64,000 nt of DNA from MRBY01 sp943371005 (GTDB lineage Bacteria > Cyanobacteriota > Cyanobacteriia > Cyanobacteriales > MRBY01), in the NCBI GenBank assembly GCA_943371005.1, contig CALRTB020000003.1, positions 186,001-250,000 of the forward strand, written 5' to 3'. Numbering within the stretch: the stretch's first letter is position 1; every line of letters begins with the position of its first letter. A model generated the notes under the pieces. The model saw only the letters and a list, made by a program, of their open reading frames with translations, did no database searches and was not told the origin of the DNA. Shown piece by piece: positions 43,857 through 52,423 of this stretch. The position numbers and the translations under genes were made by a program.

Positions 43857-45326
43857 ATGTTACTGAGCGATGATCTGTTGTTGAATTTTAAGCGGTGTGA
43901 ACGTCGGGCTTTTTTAGACCTTTATGGCGATCGCACTGAGCAGACATCCGAAAAAGATTTTCTCCAAAAATTACGCAAAGAAAACCAACGTCAAATTCAG
44001 GAATATTTAGGCCAACGCCCCTACCACGAACCCGAAGCCGACGATTGGGAAACCCGTGCCGCCGAAACAGAAGCACTAATGGCGGCGGGGGTCGAGTGCA
44101 TTTATCGGGGGGTCTTGCTCTATCACTTCGACCAGTGGCCCGGCACCCCCATTGAACAGTTGACCCTGGTAGGGAAACCCACAGTTTTGCTCCGGCAGCC
44201 AGGCCCTTCCCGTTGGGGCAAATGGCATTATCGACCGGTCAGTGTCAAATTAGGCCAAAAACCCAAGCCGGAATATAAATTAGTGGCAATGTTCCACTCT
44301 TTTTTATTAGAAACTATCCAAGGGCGATCGCCCCGGTTAACCCAACTCATTTTGCGGGCCCGCCGTCCCCACCGCGTCGATGTAGACCTCTGGGCCGACA
44401 AACTCCAGGAGACGATCACTGACTGCATCAACCTTCTATTGCCCGAACTAGAGCCGGAAGTTTTTATTTCCCGCCAACGCTGTCACCTCTGCTCTTGGCA
44501 CAACCATTGCTATGCGATCGCCCAAGCCGATAACCATTTATCCCTTGTACCCGGCGTCACCCCCAACCGTTACGAATCCCTCCAGGGCATCGGCGTCAAC
44601 ACCCTCGAATCCCTCGCCCAAACCTCTCCCAAACACCTGGGCCAACACCTGGGGGCGGATATTGCCATGCAACTCCAACAACAAGCGCGGGCCATTGTCC
44701 ACCAAGAAGTCGTCTGGCGCATCAATCGTCCCAACAAAACCCAGCCCATCCCCCAGGGAACCGTCGAACTTTTTTTTGATATCGAGGCAGAACCCGACCG
44801 CAATGTCGATTATCTTTTAGGGGTGTATCTCGTGGATCAGCAAAACCAACGGGAAAAATTTTACGGTTTTGTGGCAGAAACTCTAGAAGAAGAAGGCAAA
44901 ATTTGGCAAGAATTTGTTGAATTTGTCACGCAATTTCCTGAAGCACCGATTTTCCATTTTTCCCCCTATGAACGGGACACCCTCAATCGCCTGGGAAAAA
45001 AATACGGCACGCCGCCCCAGCAACTCCAAAAAATTGTGGGTCGCCTGATGGATATCCACCAATGGGTGACCAAATATCTCGTGTTTCCCGTCGAAAGTTA
45101 TTCCCTCAAGGCCCTGGCCAATTGCCTTGGCTACCAATGGCGCGAACAGGGGGTCAGCGGCGATCAAACCGTCTGTTGGTATGACCAGTGGTTAGAAACG
45201 GGCGATCGCCAATTATTAGACGCCATTGTTCGCTATAACGAAGATGACTGTCGAGCGACTTATCACCTCAAGCAATGGATTGCCACTTTCCTAGAATCTC
45301 AACAAAAAGCCACGGTATTGCGTTGA
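43857..45326 (+). CDS. TM0106-type RecB-like nuclease with RNase H-like domain and Fe-S cysteines
   Basis: 489 residues from ATG 43857; a longer in-frame reading from 43638 overlaps the permease gene and is rejected. N-terminal RecB/Cas4-like domain: FKRCERRAFLDLYG with Cys14, VKLGQKPKPEYKLVAMFHSFLL as the D-E-K region, and a second cysteine group Cys209-x2-Cys212-x5-Cys218 (RCHLCSWHNHC), the four-cysteine layout of Cas4/AddB 4Fe-4S clusters. A helix-hairpin-helix (YESLQGIGVNTLESLA, about 239-254) follows, then an RNase H-like 3'-5' exonuclease fold: FFDIEAEPD (Asp308, Glu310) and YNEDDCRATYHL (about 460-471). It would act on DNA or RNA ends. Not next to CRISPR genes. Function untested as far as I know. 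Confidence 0.88.
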   Translation: MLLSDDLLLNFKRCERRAFLDLYGDRTEQTSEKDFLQKLRKENQRQIQEYLGQRPYHEPEADDWETRAAETEALMAAGVECIYRGVLLYHFDQWPGTPIEQLTLVGKPTVLLRQPGPSRWGKWHYRPVSVKLGQKPKPEYKLVAMFHSFLLETIQGRSPRLTQLILRARRPHRVDVDLWADKLQETITDCINLLLPELEPEVFISRQRCHLCSWHNHCYAIAQADNHLSLVPGVTPNRYESLQGIGVNTLESLAQTSPKHLGQHLGADIAMQLQQQARAIVHQEVVWRINRPNKTQPIPQGTVELFFDIEAEPDRNVDYLLGVYLVDQQNQREKFYGFVAETLEEEGKIWQEFVEFVTQFPEAPIFHFSPYERDTLNRLGKKYGTPPQQLQKIVGRLMDIHQWVTKYLVFPVESYSLKALANCLGYQWREQGVSGDQTVCWYDQWLETGDRQLLDAIVRYNEDDCRATYHLKQWIATFLESQQKATVLR

Positions 45327-45335
45327 TTCTGCTCC

Positions 45336-45998
45336 TTAGAGCAAGCCCCGATAGCGAATAAACATTAGAATCGCCGCCCAGGAGCCCAGGGCAACCTTGA
45401 CCGCCACGATGATATTGAGGATCGTGATCCAACCGCCACTAAATAATGTGCCAAATTCACCATAGGGTAGCTGGAATCCCATCAGGGACAAAGCCGCGAA
45501 CAGGAAAAAGATCAGCACCGAAATTTTTTCAAGAATCGCCGCATTCCATTTTTTATAAATGGCATCCATCCACTGGGGTGAAGAGACGATCGCCACCAAA
45601 CCAATGGCCGTCCCCCCCGCCACACCAGCGGCAAAACCACCACCAGGGCTGAGGTGTCCCCGAATGGCCAACTCAATCCCAATGAGGGCCGCAATGGTCG
45701 CCCCCAACCGCGCCAGGACAATGGAGGGGGAATCGGTAAATTGTTTGACTTCCTTCGAGGGATGTTCGTCGGCCAGCAAAAAACGCACACCCATGATCGC
45801 CAGGGTAAAGACCATCACTTCAAAGCCGGTGTCGTAGAGGCGATTGCGCAAAATAATCCCCGACACGGCATTGGGGACACCCGCTTCGGCGGCCACCACT
45901 TCGGCGATCGCCCCAATCTCCCCTTCCATGGCAAAATTCGGGAAAACGAGCATTTTCACAAATAAAGAAATACCAAACGCAAGGTAAACCCACTTCAT
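45336..45998 (-). CDS. mrpB: Mrp-type cation/proton antiporter subunit MrpB (MnhB)
   Basis: 220 residues with about six membrane helices. The conserved core is QFTDSPSIVLARLGATIAALIGIELAIRGHLSPGGGFAAGVAGGTAIGLVAIVSS; HLSPGGGFAAGV is the MnhB signature, usually HxxPGGGF. It is the last gene of the minus-strand bicA-nhaS-mrp series and overlaps the preceding DUF4040 gene by ATGA. It ends 9 bases from the convergent TM0106 nuclease gene. Subunit of the multisubunit complex that exchanges sodium for protons across the membrane. Confidence 0.92.
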   Translation of the reverse strand: MKWVYLAFGISLFVKMLVFPNFAMEGEIGAIAEVVAAEAGVPNAVSGIILRNRLYDTGFEVMVFTLAIMGVRFLLADEHPSKEVKQFTDSPSIVLARLGATIAALIGIELAIRGHLSPGGGFAAGVAGGTAIGLVAIVSSPQWMDAIYKKWNAAILEKISVLIFFLFAALSLMGFQLPYGEFGTLFSGGWITILNIIVAVKVALGSWAAILMFIRYRGLL

Positions 45999-46591
45999 GA
46001 TTGATGATTCTCCATAAGGGATTGCGGCGATGGCGGCCCAACAACATCAGCGCTAGGCTTTAGCTCCAGCAGTTGCAGTTCGATCACGTCCGTCAAGGCC
46101 GAGGTTTTAAAAATTTCATAGAGGCGCGGCACACGGGTTTTCAGGACATGAAGTTGCCCATGGCCATCCACCTGCAAAATACAGTGCACATCTTTCTGCT
46201 CCAGGGCTTGCTCCAGGGCTTGGGTATCTTCAAAAACCACTGGTTCCAGGCGTAAATGATATTTGCCTATCACCTGCTTGAGCAGCGGGTTGACTTTTTG
46301 GATGAGATTAACCGTATCCGTGCCAGTGGCCAAAACCCCCAAACGCAGACTCATTGAGGAACGCACGGCCACTGCATACAGGGTAATGGACAGCATCGTC
46401 CCCACCAACGCTTCGGTTAAGGCCACATCTGCCGCCCCGAACATCGCGTACAGGAGCGCGGCGATCGCCCCCAGGATCCCCCGAATCACCAGCGCATAGT
46501 AGGGATTTTTTTGGGCGACCAATAATCCCGCCGTCACCGGTAATAACAAGGCGATCGCCCCCACAAACCAGTCAAAATTAGATCCGCTCAT
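45995..46591 (-). CDS. DUF4040/MbhD-like subunit of Mrp antiporter
   Basis: 198 residues from ATG 46591; the longer reading to 46627 lies inside mrpG. The N-terminal three helices (WFVGAIALLLPVTAGLLVAQKNPYYALVIRGILGAIAALLYAMFGAADVALTEALVGTMLSITLYAVAV) show the A-DVALTEA-VG pattern of MbhD/DUF4040, the domain that in standard Mrp complexes is fused to the C-terminus of MrpA. The C-terminal half is soluble and not recognised (EDTQALEQALEQKDVHCILQVDGHGQLHV). It overlaps mrpG by 14 bases and mrpB by ATGA, showing tight coupling. Confidence 0.85.
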   Translation of the reverse strand: MSGSNFDWFVGAIALLLPVTAGLLVAQKNPYYALVIRGILGAIAALLYAMFGAADVALTEALVGTMLSITLYAVAVRSSMSLRLGVLATGTDTVNLIQKVNPLLKQVIGKYHLRLEPVVFEDTQALEQALEQKDVHCILQVDGHGQLHVLKTRVPRLYEIFKTSALTDVIELQLLELKPSADVVGPPSPQSLMENHQS

Positions 46592-46871
46592 CACCACCTC
46601 CACGACTCGAACAATAGGCCAACACATACCCCAGCACCGTATTCCAAATCGCTAGGGCAATAATTGCCAAAATCAGTAGGGGCCATTCCCGGGGGATTTT
46701 TAGCAGTAGCCCCGCCATAATCGCCATCGACCCCAAGGTGTCAGAGACCGACAAAGTATGTAATTTAAACAGTACAGAACGATTACCCAGCAGGGGAGCA
46801 GTGCCCCAAAACCAGAAAATCACCCCCACGATGATGCAGCCGTAGCTGAGGATATTGATAAAAGTGCTCAT
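46578..46871 (-). CDS. mrpG: Mrp antiporter subunit MrpG (MnhG)
   Basis: 97 residues with three membrane helices (about 8-28, 42-60, 66-88). The segment FWFWGTAPLLGNRSVLFKLHTLSVSDTLGSMAIMAGLLL is the MnhG family pattern, in which FxRLHA/SVSDTLG follows helix 1. Starts by ATGA overlap with mrpF. Small structural subunit of the Mrp complex. Confidence 0.92.
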   Translation of the reverse strand: MSTFINILSYGCIIVGVIFWFWGTAPLLGNRSVLFKLHTLSVSDTLGSMAIMAGLLLKIPREWPLLILAIIALAIWNTVLGYVLAYCSSRGGGDERI

Positions 46872-47119
46872 GGTAAATTCACCCGCCTCAAAATGTGAGC
46901 TAGTAGCATTAACGCCGCATTACCGACGCACAAAATTAGGACACCGACCACCCCGACTGTCCAGTCATCCCGCAGCACCGAAATCACCAAAATCATCACC
47001 GAGGTTTTACTCGCAATGCTGGCGAAGGCCAGGAGCTTTTGCCAAATATCTTCATCCTGTATCGCCTCATAAATCGGGAGCAGTAACGCGCCGATCATCG
47101 CACCAAAAATCCAAGTCAT
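46868..47119 (-). CDS. mrpF: Mrp antiporter subunit MrpF (MnhF)
   Basis: 83 residues with three membrane helices. The layout (helix, short DRI-like loop reading LLPIYEAIQDEDIWQKLLAFASIASKTSVMIL, helix, RDDW, helix) matches MnhF, although the usual GPTVADR motif is not clear, so sequence similarity is weaker than for the neighbours. Position between mrpE and mrpG and coupling by ATGA support the call. Confidence 0.75.
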   Translation of the reverse strand: MTWIFGAMIGALLLPIYEAIQDEDIWQKLLAFASIASKTSVMILVISVLRDDWTVGVVGVLILCVGNAALMLLAHILRRVNLP

Positions 47120-47505
47120 TTCTGTTTCCTCCTTTGCACACGGTGGACTTCATACCAACCGTCTTTGTGGTAATGCAGCACAATCGTTTTGGGGGTAAAG
47201 GTAATTAGAAAAATATCGAGAAAAATTAAGCCTGGAGTCCGATTTGGTTTCACCCGCTCCATGGTGACTGTTTCATAGAGATGGGGGCGAAAAATCATTT
47301 CAAAGGCTTCGAAATAGGCCTGGGGAATGGCAATCAAAATTTCCCAAAACACATGGAGCCAATCTTTAATCTGAGCCCCATCAAAGCGTTTGCCGGGCAT
47401 CAAGATTGCAATGATCACGCCGATGAGAATATTGGCTGCACTCAGGTCTGCTGTGAGCAGAAACCAGATCATTAAAATTAGAAAAATATCGAGAATGCCG
47501 ATCAT
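47116..47505 (-). CDS. mrpE: Mrp antiporter subunit MrpE (MnhE)
   Basis: 129 residues from ATG 47505, which overlaps the preceding mrpD stop codon as ATGA; the longer reading to 47520 is not needed. Two membrane helices, then a conserved soluble end: RPHLYETVTMERVKPNRTPGLIFLDIFLITFTPKTIVLHYHKDGWYEVH. MnhE proteins show the same T--NT-TLTPGT and H-h--d pattern, slightly changed here (RTPGLIFLD). Subunit of the Mrp complex. Confidence 0.88.
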   Translation of the reverse strand: MIGILDIFLILMIWFLLTADLSAANILIGVIIAILMPGKRFDGAQIKDWLHVFWEILIAIPQAYFEAFEMIFRPHLYETVTMERVKPNRTPGLIFLDIFLITFTPKTIVLHYHKDGWYEVHRVQRRKQK

Positions 47506-48938
47506 AGGGTCACCATCCAAAATAATCCAGTTAAGACAACGCTCATGGCGCCGATCAACTGCTCAAACGCCTCGAAGATCCGGGGAAGCTTGAGCTCGAT
47601 GCGCTTCATAATGAGCCAGTACAACGCCCAACCAATGGCAATTTTGATTAAGGCCTTAGGGATATTGTCCAGTTGATAGGCCTCGAGATAAAAACCATTG
47701 GCGAGGACGACACCACTGAATAAAAAGGCGATCGCCCCCCAAAACGTCGCGCTTTTAGCGGTAAATTTCGTCGCGGCATCCTGGGAAATAAACAGGAATT
47801 TGGCGAAGGCCAGGGCTGTACCCACGGCGGCAATGTTTAAGCCGATTTCCTGCCAAGGCGCAATATTTTTCAGCAGTAAGGCTTTCGAGCTAAACCCAAC
47901 CAGTAACGGCATGCCCACCATCGACAGGCAGGCGATCGCCAAGGGAATCCACAGGCTGCGAGCAATTTTGGTTTGACGGAGTTCCTGAAAATTACGGGTG
48001 GGCAATTGACCCGCCATCAAAAATAAAGAAGATTTCACTAAACCATGGGAGAGGGCTGCCAAACCCGCCACCGCCGGTGCCGAGAGCAATAATCCCAATT
48101 TTGAGATGGTACTAAAGGCCAGTAAACGTTTGGCATCGGTTTCGAGAATGGCAAAGGTAATCCCCAGCAAGGCGGTGGCCATCCCGAATAGTCTCAGCCA
48201 CAGATCCAGGTCTGGCACCAAAATGCCGCAACGCAGGAGGGGAAAGATCCCCGCTTTAACCACAACACCAGACAACATGGCCGATACGGGGGTTTCTGCT
48301 TCGGAGTGGGTCAAGGGCAACCAGAGTCCCGACACAAAAACGCCACCCTTGGTGAGTAAGCCGAGAAAAATCAGGGCGATCGCCTCACTGGGCGCTTCAG
48401 CCAGACCCGCAAAGGCAAAGGATTTGGTCGCTTGGTAAACCAGTACTGCCCCAATGAGATAGAACAGCATCGCCGTATTGCTGAGGAATAAATACCTGAG
48501 ACCAATCCAAATGGAACGGTCGGTGCGCTGGTAGGTTATCAACAGAAAAGCCGCGATGCTAATGGCCTCCAGGGCAACATAGAGACTAATCAGATCGGCG
48601 CAGACAAAAACAGCATTGAGGGCCCCTTGTAAAACCACCAACTGGGTAAAGAAAAAGGCACTCTTGGCGCTTTTCCAGCAGTAAAGCGTCACGGTGATCG
48701 CCACCGCCGCATTGGTCAAAATAAAATAGCCGCTTTGGTCATCCACCAACAGATCCACCCCGTACATCCCCAGGAGCTTGAGGCTGTAGGGTTCCGGCTG
48801 AAAAATTTGAACAAGGCCAAAGATCAGCGAACAAATAGAAACGAAAATCGCCAGATAACGATCAATTTTGGGTAATAGATAAATACTAAAACCCACAACA
48901 AAGGGAAAAATCACCCAGCCAATGGTCAATTCATTCAT
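47502..48938 (-). CDS. mrpD: MrpD/NdhD-like antiporter-fold subunit (copy 2)
   Basis: 478 residues with about 14 membrane helices, the proton-translocating antiporter fold shared by NuoM/NdhD and MrpD. Key residues are VALEAISIAAFLLITYQ (helix-5 glutamate), GLLTKGGVFVSGLWLPLTHSEAETPVSAMLSGVVVKAGIFPLLRC (helix-7/8 lysines) and LAALSHGLVKSSLFLMAG. It corresponds to the ndhD5/ndhD6 type genes in the slr2006-slr2012 cluster of Synechocystis. It has exactly the same length as the upstream neighbour and is very similar through the central helices, so the pair arose by tandem duplication. Coupled to mrpE by ATGA. Confidence 0.92.
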   Translation of the reverse strand: MNELTIGWVIFPFVVGFSIYLLPKIDRYLAIFVSICSLIFGLVQIFQPEPYSLKLLGMYGVDLLVDDQSGYFILTNAAVAITVTLYCWKSAKSAFFFTQLVVLQGALNAVFVCADLISLYVALEAISIAAFLLITYQRTDRSIWIGLRYLFLSNTAMLFYLIGAVLVYQATKSFAFAGLAEAPSEAIALIFLGLLTKGGVFVSGLWLPLTHSEAETPVSAMLSGVVVKAGIFPLLRCGILVPDLDLWLRLFGMATALLGITFAILETDAKRLLAFSTISKLGLLLSAPAVAGLAALSHGLVKSSLFLMAGQLPTRNFQELRQTKIARSLWIPLAIACLSMVGMPLLVGFSSKALLLKNIAPWQEIGLNIAAVGTALAFAKFLFISQDAATKFTAKSATFWGAIAFLFSGVVLANGFYLEAYQLDNIPKALIKIAIGWALYWLIMKRIELKLPRIFEAFEQLIGAMSVVLTGLFWMVTL

Positions 48939-48979
48939 GGTTATCGCCCTCCCTAAATTAACGACCCCTTAGAGTTGTC

Positions 48980-50416
48980 CTATGCCAACACCAGCCAAAA
49001 CAAACCCGTCAACACGAGACTCATCACACCCACGAGATGTTCAAATTGCTCTACCACCCGGGGCAACTTGACGGTAATCCGCTGGAAAATCAGCCCATAG
49101 GCCAGCCAACCGATGCCGATGGTCACTAAAGCCTTGAGGATATTACTGGGTTGATAAGCTTCCAGGTAAAAACTATTGGTCACAAACAATCCCCCGAGGA
49201 GCAGCACAATCGCACCATAAAAATTTGGCAAAATTTTGAGACTGGGGTCTGTTTTTTTCGGCAGGAAAATAAATTTCGCAAAGGAAATCGCTGTCCCCAC
49301 CGCCGCCACATTGAGGGCAAAGCTTTGCCAAGGCAGGATATTTTTCATCGTCAAAATTTTAGAACTGTAGCCCGCCAAAAAGGGCAGTCCAGAGATCGAG
49401 GCACAGGCCAGCACCAAGACCCACCAGTACGCCCGGGGAATCGACTGTTCGCGCAAAACCTTAAAGTTGCGACTGAGTAACTGTCCCGCCGTGAGAAAGA
49501 GAGCACCTTTAACGAGGCCATGGGTGAGGGCATAAAACCCCCCCACTGCCGGCGCCGCCAACACAAAGCCCAATTGGGAAACGGTATGAAAAGCTAACAT
49601 CCGCTTGGTGTCCTTTTCAAAAACAGCATAGGCAACCCCCAATAAGGCTGTCCCCACACCAAATAAACGCACGATAGGATCAAGCTCCGGCACGAGTAGG
49701 GCACACCGGGCCAAGGGAAAAACGCCAGCTTTAACCACGACCCCTGATAAAAGGGCGGATACGGGGGTTTCTGATTCCCCATGGGTGAGGGGGAGCCACA
49801 GACCAGAGACAAAAATGCCCCCCTTGGTGAGCAAGCCTAAGAAGATTAAGGCGATCGCCTCCTTGGGGGCCACCGCCAAACCCGAAAAAGCAAAGGAATA
49901 ACTCGCCTGGTAGACCAATACCGCACCGATGAGATAAAACAACATCGCGGTATTACTGATGAATAAATAGCGCAGGCCAACCCAGAGGGAGCGATCGCTG
50001 CGGGAATAGGTGATCAATAAAAATGCGGCAATCCCAATGCACTCTAGGGCCACATACAGACTGATCAAATCTGCACAACAGAACGTCGCATTCACCGCCC
50101 CATGGAGGATTACCAGTTGGGTATAGAAAAACGGTGATTTCTGTTTATCGAAACAGTAAAGGAGTACAGCCCCCGTCACCAGCCCATTCATCAAAATGAA
50201 GTAGCCACTCAGTTCATCGAACATCAGAGTGACGCCGAAGCTGTCCAAGAGTTCTAGGGTAAAAGGCTCTAGACTCCAAAGCAGACCAATACTGTAGACC
50301 ACCGAAAGGCCGGCGATCGCCAAGGCAAAATAACGGTTCCAGCGGGGCAAGAGATAAATACTAAACCCCACCACAAACGGCAACAAAATCCAAATAATTG
50401 TGATGTCGTCGATCAT
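48980..50416 (-). CDS. mrpD: MrpD/NdhD-like antiporter-fold subunit (copy 1)
   Basis: 478 residues, paralogous to the next gene. Conserved segments include LYVALECIGIAAFLLITYSRSDRSLWVGLRYLFISNTAMLFYLIGAVLVYQ, GLLTKGGIFVSGLWLPLTHGESETPVSALLSGVVVKAGVFPLARC and YALTHGLVKGALFLTAG. It starts by ATGA overlap with mrpC. Together with the second copy it could replace MrpA (N-terminal antiporter part) and MrpD of the seven-subunit Mrp complex; which copy plays which part cannot be decided here. Confidence 0.92.
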   Translation of the reverse strand: MIDDITIIWILLPFVVGFSIYLLPRWNRYFALAIAGLSVVYSIGLLWSLEPFTLELLDSFGVTLMFDELSGYFILMNGLVTGAVLLYCFDKQKSPFFYTQLVILHGAVNATFCCADLISLYVALECIGIAAFLLITYSRSDRSLWVGLRYLFISNTAMLFYLIGAVLVYQASYSFAFSGLAVAPKEAIALIFLGLLTKGGIFVSGLWLPLTHGESETPVSALLSGVVVKAGVFPLARCALLVPELDPIVRLFGVGTALLGVAYAVFEKDTKRMLAFHTVSQLGFVLAAPAVGGFYALTHGLVKGALFLTAGQLLSRNFKVLREQSIPRAYWWVLVLACASISGLPFLAGYSSKILTMKNILPWQSFALNVAAVGTAISFAKFIFLPKKTDPSLKILPNFYGAIVLLLGGLFVTNSFYLEAYQPSNILKALVTIGIGWLAYGLIFQRITVKLPRVVEQFEHLVGVMSLVLTGLFWLVLA

Positions 50417-50763
50417 GGCGTATGGCTTTTCTCGATTTCGCTGGTTTCTAAGGTCGGATTATCCCGTGACAACTTCATCACGCCCACGAGCATCAAAGCT
50501 TGAATCGAAAATCCGATCACAATCGCCGTCAAAATAACGGCCTGGGGCACCGGATCAGCATAGGCAATCGCCTTCTGTTCAGCATCCACAATGGGGGCAA
50601 AAATCCCCCCCCGGGCCGCCACAAGAATGTAATACGCAATCACCCCGGTACTCATCACATCCATCGCCAGGATTTTCATAATCAAATTTTTTTTGAAGAT
50701 GATGCCGAAAAACCCAATAAAGATCACCGCAAATACACAGGCTTCGAGTATAGACATAGACAT
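50413..50763 (-). CDS. mrpC: Mrp antiporter subunit MrpC (MnhC, NuoK-like)
   Basis: 116 residues with three membrane helices. Helix 2 begins LIMKILAMDVMSTGVIAYYILVA; helix 3 PVPQAVILTAIVIGFSIQALMLVGVMKL carries the DP-PQALVLTAIVIG pattern of NuoK/MnhC. It starts 63 bases downstream of the nhaS3-like gene and overlaps the first mrpD gene by ATGA. Confidence 0.92.
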   Translation of the reverse strand: MSMSILEACVFAVIFIGFFGIIFKKNLIMKILAMDVMSTGVIAYYILVAARGGIFAPIVDAEQKAIAYADPVPQAVILTAIVIGFSIQALMLVGVMKLSRDNPTLETSEIEKSHTP

Positions 50764-50826
50764 GGCTGCATTCCCTCCGTCCGAGTTAAGGGATTACCAG
50801 CATGGCAATCCCCAATCAATGATTTC

Positions 50827-52242
50827 CTACACCGACATTTTCTCGAGGGCCTCCCGCTCTGCGGGGACATCCGGATCCTGGGGCTTGTTCAAAACAGCCT
50901 GGAGTAAGGGCGGTGCCAAGAAAGTCGTCAAGATTACCATCACAATAATGGCCGCTTCTAGGGGCTTATCCAACACACCGCTGGCAGAACCGATGCCCGC
51001 AAAAACCAGGCCCACTTCCCCCCGGGGAATCATGCCAAAACCAATGGCCAAACGATTCACTCCCGGCTGACCAAAGACAGCCCAGCCCGTGATTACCTTC
51101 CCGACGATCGCCACAACGATCAAGAAAGCTGCAATCACTAATCCGGCGCGGTTGGCGGACTCGAAGGGGTTGAGAACACCGAGGTCTGCTTTTGCCCCCA
51201 CGGTGACAAAAAAGATGGGCACTAAAAAGTCGGCAATGGGCATCACCTGACGGTCTAACTCTTTACGGAGATCCGTTTCATCCAACACCAGACCAGCCGC
51301 AAAGGCCCCTAAAATGGCTTCCAAATGGATCAAGTTCGCAATAATCGCCATTACCAACGCAAAGGCAAAGGCCGGAATCAACAACGCGCCACGGGTTTTT
51401 AATTTGGCGGCGATCGCCTCAAAACCTTGGTTAAAGAACTTACCGAGCAGGATTGAGCCCAACAGAAAAGCACTGGCACCAATAATCAGATAGACCACAT
51501 TTAGGAGATCCACTTCCCCAGTCTTGGCCAAACTCGCGACCACTGCTAAAACAATAATCCCCAGCACATCGTCAATCACCGCAGCACCAACGATAATTTT
51601 GCCTTCGGTAGACTTTAACTGGCCCAAGTCCGACAACACCTTAGAGGTAATCCCAATACTCGTGGCCGTGAGGGCTGCCCCAGCAAAAATAGCGGGGATA
51701 ACCGGGGTATGGAACAAGGTTACGAGACCGACCGTCCCCAGGAGGAATGGTGCCACCACCCCGACAACTGCGACGACCGCAGCCTGGGAACCCACCTTAC
51801 TCAGCTCTCGGAGGTCTGATTCGAGGCCAATTTCGAATAACAGCACAATGACTCCGAGCTCTGCCAGGACTGAGATCACTTCACTTTGGCTGGCAAAAAT
51901 ATGCTCAAGGGCAGTGCCATCTAAACCACCAAGCTGCTGCAAAAACAACATTAAGCTTGAGTCGGCCGCCGTTGCTCCTGTTTCCGGAAAGACAATCAAA
52001 TGTAAAGCAGAGACCCCAACTAGGACGCCCCCGACCAGTTCCCCTAGCACAGGGGGCAAACCGACTCGCTTGGAGAGTTCTCCCCCCAACTTACTCATGG
52101 CATAGATCACCACCAGGGTCATTAAAACGCCAGTTAACACAAATGAACCGTAGTCAGCCTCTGGGGTCGTCGCCAGGGACGGGGAAGGAAGGAAGTCTGT
52201 AAATCCTGGCAAACTGCCGGGAAGTATTGTGGGACATAGCAT
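50827..52242 (-). CDS. CPA2-type Na+/H+ antiporter (NhaS3-like)
   Basis: 471 residues from ATG 52242; the in-frame extension to 52491 would run into bicA and is rejected. About 12 membrane helices. The cation/proton antiporter-2 signature is seen in GLPPVLGELVGGVLVGVSALHLIVF, ELGVIVLLFEIGLESDLRELSKVGSQAAVVAVVGVVAPFLLG, and GAAVIDDVLGIIVLAVVAS (ion-binding Asp-Asp), then GAFAAGLVLDETDLR and FFVTVGAKAD. The closest known type is Synechocystis NhaS3, an essential Na+/H+ antiporter. Sitting directly after bicA and before mrpC, it is well placed to expel the sodium that BicA brings in. Confidence 0.93.
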   Translation of the reverse strand: MLCPTILPGSLPGFTDFLPSPSLATTPEADYGSFVLTGVLMTLVVIYAMSKLGGELSKRVGLPPVLGELVGGVLVGVSALHLIVFPETGATAADSSLMLFLQQLGGLDGTALEHIFASQSEVISVLAELGVIVLLFEIGLESDLRELSKVGSQAAVVAVVGVVAPFLLGTVGLVTLFHTPVIPAIFAGAALTATSIGITSKVLSDLGQLKSTEGKIIVGAAVIDDVLGIIVLAVVASLAKTGEVDLLNVVYLIIGASAFLLGSILLGKFFNQGFEAIAAKLKTRGALLIPAFAFALVMAIIANLIHLEAILGAFAAGLVLDETDLRKELDRQVMPIADFLVPIFFVTVGAKADLGVLNPFESANRAGLVIAAFLIVVAIVGKVITGWAVFGQPGVNRLAIGFGMIPRGEVGLVFAGIGSASGVLDKPLEAAIIVMVILTTFLAPPLLQAVLNKPQDPDVPAEREALEKMSV

Positions 52243-52423
52243 AGAATTTTGCCTCAAACGTTTTGGTAGAAAGCGATTGCGAATGTTGCAGCTATGGGAC
52301 AAAAGTGAAAGAAGGATCGGTTTTGTCGCGCCAGGAGGAGGGCTATCTGCCAACCGTACCGAACTCAGACAAGCCAGCAAGTTGGATTCAGATAGCCAGA
52401 GTGGCCTACAGCAGATCAGGGCT

